A DNA stretch of 64,000 nt from Xestospongia bergquistia. Its lineage: Eukaryota > Porifera > Demospongiae > Haplosclerida > Petrosiidae. Below the pieces are notes generated by a model. The model ran no database searches. It saw only the letters and a program-made list of their open reading frames with translations, and was not told the DNA's origin. Shown here one piece after another: positions 35,630-61,870 of the stretch. A program made the position numbers and the translations under genes. The stretch lies in NCBI GenBank assembly GCA_963965975.1, contig OZ014416.1, forward strand, positions 8,350,432-8,414,431. The letters run 5' to 3'. Position 1 is the first letter of the stretch; the number at the start of each line of letters is the position of its first letter.

Positions 35630-38600
35630 TAACAATATCTCATGAAGATCATGCTCAACTGACTGGTCTAATAAGTTGGGTTAAAAGTTGAGCTAAACCT
35701 ACATCACCTTGAATTAATCTTATATAATTTGTTATGTTTTTATAATTACAATATTTTATATATTACAAGTGTATTAGAGACTGCAACAACTTTTAAACTG
35801 ATGTTTTTATATTACCATATAATAGTTCCCCTTTTTGACATAGTTATTTACATTGCTTATTGTTTGTATATTTTTGAGCATTTTTTGTGAAATTTGAATG
35901 AGTTCACATCAATTTGAAACTTTTTTTAGTTCTTTATATTGCACAGGAGTTATATAAGAATTATCTTATTGTATTATATGAATACATTTATACAATAATG
36001 GCTACTACTAACTTTAGTAATGATCAAGAGAACTAATACTTCAAATTTGGTACTTTATATATTAAGTATGCACTCTCAAGGCATTAGGTGAGTGAGTGTC
36101 AATGATGTGGGTGTGGTTCAGACTGTTTAACCATGTGCTCATTGTATTATACAGCTGTAAAGCATATTACAACTAGGGCTCACTCAATCTCTGAAGGAAT
36201 ACGCAGAATTAACGAACAACGCAAGTAGTTGTTGTATTACTATTGAAACACTTATTCAATTGCTAACTTAGTTTGAAGTTATCATTATAAACTACACTAG
36301 GGTCAGTTAGTGTGGGTCATTACATTGTGTATATAATTAACTCACAGACATCAAAAGCTCATCTATTAATTTCAGCAGCAGTTCAGGAGTTTAGTGAGTT
36401 CAATACTATTATATAATAATGAATTAGTCAATTAAGGAATAATTTACATGTATATTAGTGTATAGTTGTACATTTATAAGCATCTTTAAAATTTCATTAG
36501 CTATTATGATGCCATGATCATCATTGTTACCATATATCTCAGTACTTCTTGTTGAAGTATGTTAATTGCTAGGATCATTCAATTTTGTTGTAGAAAGATG
36601 ATCATCCACTACAAATACAGCTGACAAGAGAATTAGCTGTTGACTAATAATATTAGAGAACGAATCTTCCATAATAATTAATCAGTTCTAAAAGGACCTA
36701 CTATCCAGAAAAATTACATCAATTGCTGATAATAATTCAGTCTTTACACTATATGTTACTATGGAGAGATACTGAAGTATGCAGTCCTTAAAAGGGCTAC
36801 TAAGGTATCTTCATACAATGGAAGAGAGAATTCAGTGCCATCAATACATCAGTCATTCTCTAGTTGATATCACTGAAGTATTATCAACTAGAGAGGACTG
36901 TATGAAACAAATGTTGATTTTACAAGAATGAAGTGGACATATGAAGCAACACAACTAGTCAATGTCACTGAAGTCCTACTTTGACTGAAAAAAGGTAGTG
37001 TCTGGCTATATTTTCAAGTTTACTACTCTTTAATTAATGTTGAAGTTTAGAATGTATATTCTAACATGGATGTCCATTGTTCATGGATGTCTGTTGTTAA
37101 TTGCATAACATTCTAAAAATAGGGTTCTACTCCAAAATCAATGATGGTGCTTAACCTCAAAGAAAAATGTTTACTTATTATTAACCCTAGTTTTTGCTTG
37201 CCAGCCCTTTTGACTACCATTAGCCAACTTAGTATTCATCAGGCTCTTTCTTTAAATCTCAGTCTTTGCTTGTTTCATGCTTTCAGAATCATTATCTTCC
37301 ATATACAAACAGTCAAAAAAGAGCGTATAAAGAACTGTTAAGGAGTTGTATAAGTTATTTATTGACCTGAAAAAAGAGCAATCTGATTGGTCAATTAAGA
37401 CATAGTATGGTACAACTTTAAACATTTTCTGTCTCTATCAAATACATTGATCACATCATGTACATTGTTGATACTTTAATTGATTTTTGAACATCTGGAT
37501 TACATGTACTCTCTTGTTTTCTATACATAATTGTAATAATTGTAGTGTTAATACAAATATGGGAAACATTGCTTTCCTGTAAATTAAGTGTGATACTTTT
37601 GTTAAACCTGAAACAACAGTACACCATTATATTAACTGTACCAAGTTATTAAAAAATAAACAAGTAGTTACTATAAATAGTTACAGTTGTTATGACATAA
37701 TGACATCATGCAGTCTTAAAAACTAGCTGTGTCTTGTCAGTTCAGTTATATATTATTTTGCTCCTTCTCTATTGAATATCTATTATTAATAATTATTTGT
37801 CATGTAATTAATGTAATTAATCGTCTATTTATTTCATGTACAAGTATTATATATTATTATATATTGTTGTCATTAGAGATCTGATAAGAAGTCCATACAT
37901 TTTGATTATGATACTACCCCTCTAATATATGGCCATCAACTATTTTGTTACAATTTCCTTATAGCAGATCAATTAAGCTACAGCTCTAGCTTTTCAGTGT
38001 ATGACTTACACTCACTAACATGTGGTATAAAAATTATGTGTAGTATTACTACAGTGTAATGTGTAGCTATTTTAATTATTCTTAAGTTATAGGAGCATAC
38101 TCAATAGAGATTCTGTCAGGTGTTCACTTTCAAGCATCTGGTTGGCTGTAAGTGATATGACCCACATATCTATAATTATATATAGTGTAATTTTCAGTGC
38201 CACTTCAAACTTTATAAGAAATGCTGATTGATCTTTGTATAGACTTTGGATCTTGTTGAATTTGTGGTACATTTGTAACCAAAAGAAATTGGTAAGATAT
38301 ATATTTGTAGAATTAGTTACTGAACTGTCATCATATGATCTTATACAACATGATAGCTTATAGTCTAGCACAATCAGACTTTAGAGAGTCTGGTGATATC
38401 TCTCAGTGGTAAGAGCAGTACTACTAGTATTTAAAATATGATATTCAAAAGTTGTTTATTACTGCTCAATAAAAGTTGAGTTTCTGCTACAAATTGTAAA
38501 ATCTAGAGCAGTATATGAAGATAAATAAGATTAATGACTAATAAGCTCAGTATACAGAAATTATATTACAAATACTAAAGTTTACAATTATTCTGGACAG

Positions 38601-39894
38601 ACTAGAGATCAAAGCTACATTTGTCATTAAATTTAGCATAACACTGCATGAGGCAAACCCTGTGTATATATGTATTCTTAGTATAATTGGAAATACACAA
38701 AACAATATATAATTATGAGGTCATATCCCAAGGAATTATTGATATTGCTAAGTATATTTCCAATACATCCAACTTAGTGATGTTATAAGTGACAAGATGA
38801 ACACATTACATAGTTACTAAATATATCAGACTAAAATATCTACAATGTAGTAATTAGACAGTATATTAATAAATGTTATTACACTTTGTGATGATGGGAA
38901 AGAATTAATAGAAATAGATAAGAAAAAGAATGTTTGTGCATACAAGCTATAAGAGGTACTAGAAATATTATATCAAATGTGTACTGACCATTTATAGATG
39001 GCTACTATAATTGTCACAGCTGCAATGAGTAAAATTATGATAAGAAACAAACCAACACTTTGAGCAGTGTGATTAGTGTGCATTTCCTCCTACGACAAGA
39101 GTGTGTGATATTTATATCTAATAAATAGTGTGTATTTTATGTACTCTATATTAATTAGACTGATTACATCATTTGTTTTTATAATGTATTTAAGAGAAAG
39201 CACACTTGTCACATTTTTGCTTTATTTGCTATCATAATTTCACTCATAGTAGCTATGATAGGAATCTATTGGGACAGTATCTTATGATGTTTATTGTAGT
39301 TTCCAAAGGTTGTACATGTATGTCTTATGTTCTTTGACATTGAAGGTATTTAAGGAGTGATCATGAAGAATACTGTATAGATTCAGTTTAATGTATTTGT
39401 GCATAAATCATAATCACATTTTTAATTTACAAAGATTATTTTTCACAAAAGTAACAAAGTCTTTTATATTAAAATTGCACAAAATAAATATTCATAAATT
39501 TTAATTTTGAGGCTGCTGGTAGTGCCTTCATTTAAGACCACTCTTTATCTCCTGAAGTAACTAACTTTGTTTGGCCATTACTTAGATTAGTAAGAAGGGA
39601 AAAGCAGAGACACACCATTGCTTAGCTGGGCTTCAGTACCACAACACAACACAATGACTCCTAAATATCATGACTAATAATTAAGAGAACCCCTTTTTAA
39701 GACATGTTCATTGTTTTGTGATATACTATTTACAGTGAGTTACATCAGTAAAGTGTAAATACAACAATACAATGTGCAAATATGAAGGGGAATATACTTT
39801 GCAATAGTAACATTTTTAGAATAAGACACCTTTAAGCCTTTAGAAATTTATTTAGAAACATTATTATATAGGAAGACATATCTAATCTGAAAGT
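35630..39894. other. Intergenic region built of decayed duplicated blocks
   Basis: No gene is supported. Around 35990-36340 and 36770-36950 the sequence is paralogous to the region after gene 3 (57830-58060 and 58560-59260). The rest is AT-rich with short frames only. A fragment of the CLIP4 last exon and its 3' flank is listed separately. The block just before 39894 parallels the 5' flanks of ANK genes 1 and 4. Confidence 0.7.
37579..37775 (+). pseudogene. Remnant of CLIP4 last exon and 3' flank
   Basis: About 200 bp align with the end of the CLIP4 last exon and its downstream flank (28715-28850). The residue order [16 protein letters not shown] is recognisable but disrupted; the copy has TTAAACCTGAAACAACAGTA and an AAAAAATAAACAAGTAG ending. 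The flank with ATGACATCATGCAGTCTTA is kept. It shows that ANK gene 2, like ANK genes 1 and 4, once had a CLIP4 tail upstream. Confidence 0.75.
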
Positions 39895-53946
<14,052 letters not shown>

Positions 53947-54564
53947 CTAGAACTTACCAGTAGATGGTAGAACTAAAAAAATGATGACAATAAATTTAAG
54001 TTATTACTTACTGTCATTAATTAATGATAGTAAATGATAGCTTAAATTTACTGTCAACATTTTATTTAAATACATTATCTCCTGGCTTTTGCTTTTAAAT
54101 GAACATGAACATTTTACTGAGTTGTTATGTACTTTGAACAAGAGAATATATATTGAAAATTTATGAATAAATAAGTTGATTAATGAATTGATTTATTTTT
54201 GTTTCTTATTGTATACATATTGATATATTTGCATGACACACACTCACATATATATGCACAATATAATATAACATTTTCACATTTAGTTAATATGCTATGT
54301 ATGCATCATTAAGCATTAAATGTAGTGGTGGGATTGCATGTTGTCCACTGTACATCTGGGCCTTAAAATTCACTCGTAACAATCTTATATACTTTATAAG
54401 CACCATTTTTACTGCCTGGGCAGTAAAAATAAATATATAAAATAAAATAATAAATATATATAATATATATATTTATATAATAAATTATATAAAATAATTA
54501 TTACTAGGCAATAATTATTTTAGGCATATGTTATCATATATTATGTTTTGTGTTACATTTTACG

Positions 54565-54599
<35 letters not shown>

Positions 54600-55373
54600 G
54601 TAAAATATATATACATATGTGTGTGTGTGTGTGTGTGATATATATATATAATGTAAAATATATATACATATGTGTGTGTGTGTGTGATATATATATAATG
54701 TAAAATATATATACATATGTGTATGTGTGTGTGTGTGTTTGATGTGACTGATTATATTCAAAGTTCTTGGTAGATTGGTTTTCTTTCTATTTTTCAGCAT
54801 TCTATTAATTGCTTTAGTCTTCTACAGACACTGCTGCTAATTTTCAAATCTTTGTAGCTTTAGTCATGCAGTGTCTCTGTGAAGTCTGTATCTTCCAAAA
54901 CAATTTTAGGATGTTTTTTATAATTATAATCTTGTTTTAGTTATACTAATTTTGCAATTTTGCAAGAGATTAGGTATGACCAATAGTATCATATACCATT
55001 TGTCATTATAACTAATATAAGAGCTTGACATTGTTACCTTTGTAACTTAATCAGATTCATTGCTAAATAATTGAGAAATAATATTGTCATTCTAACTAGC
55101 CATTCTAGTTGTGGTTATTGTAATGTCACTTAGTTAGATTAAGGTTTATCATGCATAAATGTGACAAATTATTTTGTATGGAAAAGCAAGAGGCACTGAG
55201 TAAACAAATCATACAATATTAATGAGCATAGTAACTAATCGATTAAATCCTACTGTACACAGGTATAAGATATATATTATATATCTTATGCCTGTACAGC
55301 ATGTTAGAATTATAAATCATGTCACTTTTAATAATTTTGGACAGAGTCTTTTCAAGTTGCAAAGAAAAGTGTG
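53947..55373. other. Intergenic, microsatellite-rich, between ANK gene 2 and gene 3
   Basis: No exon resembling the vinculin tail of ANK gene 1 is present on this strand. The region holds AT-rich sequence, an inverted AT tract near 54440-54530, the AT/GT satellite at 54560-54745 and a short palindrome (ATATATTATATATC type) near 55265-55290. The short open frames here are repeat-derived. Confidence 0.7.
54560..54745. repeat. Compound (AT)n/(GT)n satellite
   Basis: Three copies of a unit joining AATGTAAAATATATATACAT to a (TG)n run and an (AT)n run. The minus-strand frame with Thr-His repeats comes from this. Confidence 0.95.
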
Positions 55374-57441
55374 ATGATACAGACTGATTCAGTAGTTAAA
55401 CAGGATGTTGCTGTTCAATTTAACTACCTTTTCCTATTAAATGGTACTATTAGTTATAACTGATCCTCTTTGAATCGAGTCTTCTTTATAGATACTCTTA
55501 AAAATGTATGTATTGGAGGTGAGAAGATGTTCCTAATTCAAGGACACTCTCCCCAGTTCCTCAACTGGGAACAATATGGATTGAAAATTATTATTCCTGA
55601 AGACACTTTATCTCCAATAAACACTTGTGAAGTAGCTGTGATAGCAATGGTTGGTGGACAGTTTCAATTACCTGAAGGCTCAGAACTGATTAGTGTTGTT
55701 TATGGTATATCTTTCTCTAAGCCACTTCTCAAACCAGTCAAATTAGAGATACAACATTGTGCACATCTAGTCACTCAAGCTCACATTGGTTATCTGAGCT
55801 TTGCTAGAGCTTTAGTAGATCAACCTGTACTCCCTTATCAATTTCAGTTAGAAAATGGAGGGCAGTTCTATCCTGGTAATCAGTATGGCACCATTTTTCT
55901 TACTCACTCCTGCCTAAATGCTATTGTTAAATCTTACAATGATCCTTTTTATGATAGTAACACAATCATACCAGAGATATCTCAACCAAACAATGCCATT
56001 GGAGAATCTGAGAATTTTTTTAACCCAATAAATGGTAAACATTAAATCAATATTTTAATTTATGGTTGATCTATACATGTACATCCTACTAATAACTAAT
56101 GAACAAATCTCACAATATCCAATTACAATTTGCTTTTATTTATTACTTAGTTATATATTTTATTGTATAGATAACTCTCCAGTAATGACTTCAGGGGTCA
56201 TTGATAAAATCTGGTCTTTACCACTCTCCTCCACTGATGATAATAAATCTTCTTCAGTTGAAGCTGTTACTGAATCTACTTCAGGGGCTTGTCCACAACC
56301 TACTACTCAACTGCCTTCATTGAATGAACAGTCTTCAACAAATAATTCAGTAAAAGGTTCATAGCATACATTATGAATATTTATACCATACTGATCTGAT
56401 CACTATAGAGAAGTGTTTAGTCAGTAGCTCTCCTGATAACAGGTACGTAGGTCAGGTGGCATATGAAAAACGTAATAGCAATGAGTGGAAGATGCACTTT
56501 ATGGCAGCTAAACATCTTGATGCTTTGTTAGAGGTAATTGACATTACAGCCATGTATGTTTTAAAAGTTGACATTATTACAGTATATAAAGAAATCTCTC
56601 TCATCTAATACTGAGAGAGATGTTCAAGTTTACTTCACATTTCAACTTTGTCCTGGAGTGATTGAATTAGCACTTAATGAAAAACAACAGCAACCTTATC
56701 ATGGATGGAATATTTATCCTCACTCAAATCCTGCAGTGGTATGTATGATATAATATATGCAATTATATTCCTATATATCAGATCTATCAAACTGATGTGG
56801 ACATATTTGGTGCTCAAACTCCTGCAAGTGTACCTTTTATATTGATCACAGTATCTGCTGATGTTGGACCTAATACGGTCACTAGATTAAATTATCGTGT
56901 ACCATTGAGAGGTATCAAACCTGACCAGGAGATAAATATTATACGATCTCTTGGTAATGATAGAAACAGTAAGTAATCCATTATATTTAATATAGTCATG
57001 TTCTTTTTAAAAAGGTACACAAAGTACAACATCAGCCAGCATCAGTACTTCTACCTCACAAGATATAAGTATGTGACAATGTAGTGTTTATATTATTAAT
57101 GATTAATAAGTGTTATGAGTATATTAATTCAATTGACAGGTCACTCTGCTCCAGAAGTGTTTAGGACATACTATGCTGAGTTATCATGTCTTGTCTCTAA
57201 TTCCAATAACAGATTATCTCTAGCAAATGAATTGTTTAGCGCTCGACTTATTACATTTGAGGTTTATAATAGTGCTACAGATAATGCTGCAAAGACTGAC
57301 ATGGAAAAAGGTGTCCTACTGATGAAAGGTTTAATGAGCACTATCAACACACAGCCCCAGTTATTGCCAAAATTAATTAGTGTTCTAAAGAAATTAGAGG
57401 TATTTAGATCTGTAGCTGAGAATATGGAATGTGATCTTTAG
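55374..57441 (+). CDS. Gene 3: ZU5 protein with CARD-like C-terminal death fold, 540 aa
   Basis: Exons: 55374-55443, 55492-56034, 56171-56356, 56409-56533, 56583-56738, 56782-56968, 57015-57068, 57140-57441 (TAG), 1623 nt in frame. There are no ankyrin repeats. A ZU5 domain occupies about residues 35-150 (YGLKIIIPEDTLSP, LKPVKLEIQHCAHL), the counterpart of YGVMLVIPPSAVE and KPIELYL in ANK genes 1 and 2. A Ser/Thr-rich linker and a middle region of unknown fold follow (VQVYFTFQLCPGVIELALNE). The last 100 residues are helical (RLSLANELFSARLITFEVYN, KGVLLMKGLMSTINTQPQLL) and look like a CARD or other death fold. The start is the ATG of a short first exon joined by a 48-nt intron; an earlier exon cannot be excluded. 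It is likely an intracellular adaptor, which is inference. It is much more diverged than the two ANK paralogues. Confidence 0.8.
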
Positions 57442-59329
57442 TAAATCAATAATATTGTTATTATTCATTTATTTATAATTATTTAAAGAGAGAGTGTGAA
57501 TTTATTTGCAGTCAAATTGTTTTGTAGTTGTAACTTATTTTAATTATTATTTAATTATTAACATGTTGTTTTGGTCATTAGTGAATTCCTATAGTTATCA
57601 TTTTATATTAGTTTCATTATTACATATCTATACTCTCTCCCACGACTGATGAAGTGGTAGTTAAAATGACAATAGAAGTGACTAATGTTTTAGGTAGTCA
57701 TGTTCATCAGCTAGGTAATTGTAATAGACCCAATAAACCAAAAGGAAACCATTTATGATTAACTTAAAGTCTTAAATATTGTATACCAACTATGTGAAAG
57801 AGGATCTTACTGCAATGTATGAATTTGTTAATACAAATAGCTACTACCTAATTTAGTAATGATCAAGAGAGTTAATACCATCATATCTGGTACTTCACAT
57901 TCAACCACCTGCTCTGTGCATCAATAATATGGGTGTGGTTCAAATTGTCAACCATGTGCTCATTGTATCACGTATCTGTACAACTAGGGCTCACTTATTC
58001 TCTGAAGGAATGCACAGAGTTAATGGATAATGTGAGTGTTTGATGTATTGTTATTATTGAAAGGACTTGCTCAATAGCTAACTAAGTTTGAAGTTATCTG
58101 TTCAAGCTCAGTTAGTGTGGGTCATCACTCTAGATCTCAACATTGTGTAGATAATCAACCCACAAATATCATAAGTCCAGTCATGAGTTTTACTACGTAT
58201 ACATCTTAAGAGTTTAGTGAGTTCAATACTATCACACAATGACTAATTAGTTAAGAAATATTTATATGTATTTTAGTGTACTTGTACATTTGTAAACAAT
58301 TTTAATTTTTTATTGGCTACTGTGATAACTATGACATCAACCATCAGTGTTAACATGTATATTTTAGTACTTGTTACTGAAGCCTGTCGGTTACCAGCAT
58401 ATTTCAATTGAATTGCACTCTTATGGGTCAATTAACAATAGTGTGGTGATAATCCATTACAAATACAGCAACAGCAGGTGAGAGGACTATTGAGTAAGAT
58501 TGGGATAAATCCTCCATTCGCTGACAATAAAACAAAGCTTACACCAGACACTACTATATGGAGATTTATTGAAGTACAGATCTCAAAAGAACTACAGAGG
58601 TGTCTTCATGTAATGTAGTGACACTCGTACAACAATCCTCTAGCTCATTTTACAGAAGTATTATGAACTGGAGAGGACTGTATGCAACAGATGTTGACTT
58701 TAATCTACAAGAGAGAAGTAGTTGCAATGATGCAACACAACCACTCACTGTCACTGAAGTCTTATGTCAGCTGAGGTACTGCATGGCTATATTCAAATTT
58801 TCTGTTAGTGTTTTTTATAACACTGAAGTTTTATATATTTCAGCACATATTCTAGTGTATGTGGATGATAATTTGTAATTGCTAACATGTGAAGGAGGTC
58901 ATATAGAGTAGTTTTATTCTAGTTATGATGCTATGTCAACTAGAGTGCACGTGGACTGCTATATTTAATTGATGACACTGTTAATTATGAAAAGTAATTT
59001 TACCAAATAATAACAAAAGAGATGACATAATTGCTGACTATGTAAAGAATTGTAGTAGACTTTATATAGTAGACTTTACAACAGAGAGAGGTATTAGTGA
59101 CTATTGAAGTGTTTCAGTTACTGCAATATCTTGATCATGCTATGCAAAAGAGAATGCAGTGTCATTCATATGACAGGACTCCTCTAGATGATATTACTGA
59201 AGTGTTATCAACTAGAGAGGACTACATAAAACAGTTGTTGATTTTTCAAGAGTGAATGTACATTCCTTGAAAGTGCTGCTGAGTTATCTTGATACAATGC
59301 AAGTTTAAGAGAGAATGTGTTGTGACAGA
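57442..59329. other. Intergenic, duplicated flank after gene 3
   Basis: No gene is supported. Segments at 57830-58060 match 35990-36240, including GGGTGTGGTTCA, CCATGTGCTCATTGTAT and AACTAGGGCTCACT. Segments at 58560-58760 and 59090-59260 match 36770-36950 (ATTATCAACTAGAGAGGACT type). The region appears to be repeated copies of one downstream flank. Confidence 0.7.
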
Positions 59330-61061
59330 GTTGTGGTTGATCCTAAGACCAAGCTTAGTGGATTGTATATGCAGTATTGTTCCTATAGTACCTGTACATG
59401 TTAATATCTTATAATAACTATGGTTGTTGTATTTTTAACCCTTTAGAAGGGACATTAAGGTTAGCTGGTGAGACTGTTTGCATCAGGTCAGTGGGAGGGA
59501 ATTGAACTTGATGATGAAGTTGGTCGTAATGATGGATTTCATGGAGGTGTACGATATTTCTCCTTTAAACCTAAATGAGGTATGATGGATACATAGGACA
59601 TAAAATGGATGTATGGTATATATTATGGACTAATATGTGAATTAATAGATGAATGGATGAATTAATGGACAGATGGATATATTGATCAATAGATGGATGG
59701 AGAAATTAATGGACAGATGGATATATTCATTAATGGATAGATGGATGAATTTCTTTTCAAGGTTTCTTTGTTAATTTAAAACGTATTATTAAGGACTCCA
59801 GTACTACTCTGCCCACTACTTCTAGTACTTGTAGTGGAGCTAGTGTTAAGGGAAAAAAAACAGTTACTTCAACTCTGTCATCAGATCTTCGTGTTAGAAG
59901 TGAATCATTTGTGACAGCAAGAGCTATTGAGGCTCATTCTGATGTTAAGATGTCATCAGAGTTTCAGGTTGGGGATCGTGTCATTGTGTCTGGTAAAAAT
60001 AAGGGAATATTAAGATATGCTGGTGCTGTAAAATTTACCCCAGGGTAAGAGAGTAGTATGTATATGATTGTCAGATATATAAATGCATGTCGATTTAGTT
60101 ATGTATATGTCCATATGATGACCTATGCATCTATTTGGTCAATTATGCATTTATTTATTGTATTATTAAGTTGACTAATGTAATATTCATTGCCACAAGT
60201 TGAGATCTATTGATCTATCTATTGATGTATCCATCCATTTCTAAATCTATAGATCCATTGTTTATATTTCTATACATCTATTTCAGATTCTGGTTAGGTA
60301 TTGAGCTACTCGTGGTACATGTGATGGTACCAAAGGAGGAAAGGAGTACTTCAAATGTCAACCTAACCACGGTATCTTTGTCCTACCATCAAAAGTTAGT
60401 AAGATTATTGGTAAAGATAGTATTGACCTACCAAGCTCTGGAGGTAGTTGTTCTCCATCTCCAAATCCTCCTGTCTCAACAAGGAGGAGACGACTAACAC
60501 CCAATAGTGCTAGGTGAGATGGACGGATTGATAGACTGACAAGATGGATGGATGATCCTATTGTCAGAAAAACTGTGAATTACTTTTTTCATTTTATAGT
60601 AAATCTACTCTTCCTTCCAAGAGTTATTCAAGTTTCACTTCTCCTGTTCCCACATCTCTCTCCTTAGCTACAGCACCTGATATCACATTAGAAAAGGTAT
60701 ATATGCATCCATCTATATCTCTATTTGTCCATTTGATTATCTATATGTCCATCAATTCTCTATGTATCCATTTTAGGGTATGAGTGTTTTTGTTAATAAA
60801 GAAAAAGGAACAGTTCAATATATTGGTCATACTGACTTTGCTCCAGGGGTGTGGCTTGGAGTGGAAGTTCGAAAACCAAGTCAGTTTCCTTTACTTTCAT
60901 GTCTGTTGTAATTCTCTTTCTCTCTAGGTGGTAAAAATGATGGTAGTGTTAATGGTAAACGTTACTTTTCCTGTAAACCTAATTATGGTATTTTTGTTAA
61001 ACCTGAAAAAGCTACACACCGTGGTATTAACTGTGCCAAGTTACTAAAAATAGACAAATAG
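59330..61061 (+). pseudogene. CLIP4 3'-half duplicate, decayed
   Basis: Copy of CLIP4 from the end of the exon before CAP-Gly 1 to the stop, with introns kept, so it arose by DNA duplication and not retrotransposition. Lesions relative to 27060-28777: a 2-nt deletion near 59475 in the first CAP-Gly exon; CGA to TGA at 59576-59578; a 7-nt deletion near 60306 in the second CAP-Gly exon; and a 12-nt deletion near 60480. The exons for CAP-Gly 3 (about 60600-60692, 60778-60879, 60928-61061, TAG) remain open, with GKNDG intact. No promoter or start is seen. Confidence 0.9.
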
Positions 61062-61870
61062 TTACTATTAATAGTTACAGGTCATATGTTATGATGACAT
61101 CATACAGTCTCATGTCTTGTCAGTTCAGTTGTATTTTATTTTATTCCTTCTTTAACTGTTTGTATTTAACATGTCATGTCAATGTATTTAATTGATGTAT
61201 TTTATTATTAGCAATCAACATGACCTATAGCTCATAACTTGCAGTACTTATTTCCTCACATTTAAATACAATATATTAATGTATATATTAAATGTGTGGA
61301 GGTAAGTATGTTCCTATGTTTGTGAAGCACTTTTGGCGGCCAATTTTATGAAATTCAGAACAACACATGAGAATCATTTTTTCATTAACCTCTATTATAA
61401 ACTGTGGTCCACCCACAGGTGTCTTTGAATATTATTAATATTGTTTATCACTAGTGATTGTTTTTCCTATGAATATGATTATAGACAGTCTTGGTGGTCA
61501 CTTTCACAGTATTTGTTACATTTTACACCTTCGGAATAGTCCACCCCTAGGTATTGGACTTGATGTTCAATATACTAGTTGTTGAAAGAAGACTGAACAG
61601 TGTGGCTGTTTCAAAATTTTGATCAAAGAGATTGAACAAACAATTTGACTATTTTGCAAGCGTGACGTTGACAACTCTGCTAGTAAGTATATAACTCTTA
61701 CACTTTAGAAGCTATCATCTGAAATCTGAATTTTCTCACAAGTCATAAAATTGAGATTATATGTCTGCTATTGGAAGTTTCATTTGAATTGATTTGATTT
61801 TTTTCATACACTTGTCACCATAGATAGAAGAGGTACACTGACATTAGACCTTGTTAAATAACCACCAAGT
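61062..61870. other. Intergenic, duplicated CLIP4 flank before ANK gene 4
   Basis: This is paralogous to 28778-30011 but shorter. It ends in the leader exon of ANK gene 4. No coding signal of its own is seen. Confidence 0.75.

Noticed and set aside
38087-38371. 94-codon minus-strand frame in the duplicated intergenic region
   Set aside because: No recognisable motif; it lies in decayed duplicated DNA and is not preserved in the paralogous block.
38390-38460. tRNA-like A-box (CTCAGTGGTAAGAGC)
   Set aside because: No closed acceptor stem or convincing T arm could be found by eye; at most a decayed tRNA-like fragment. A tRNA covariance scan would decide.
54534-54800. Minus-strand frame with Thr-His repeats
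   Set aside because: Derived from the compound GT/AT satellite.
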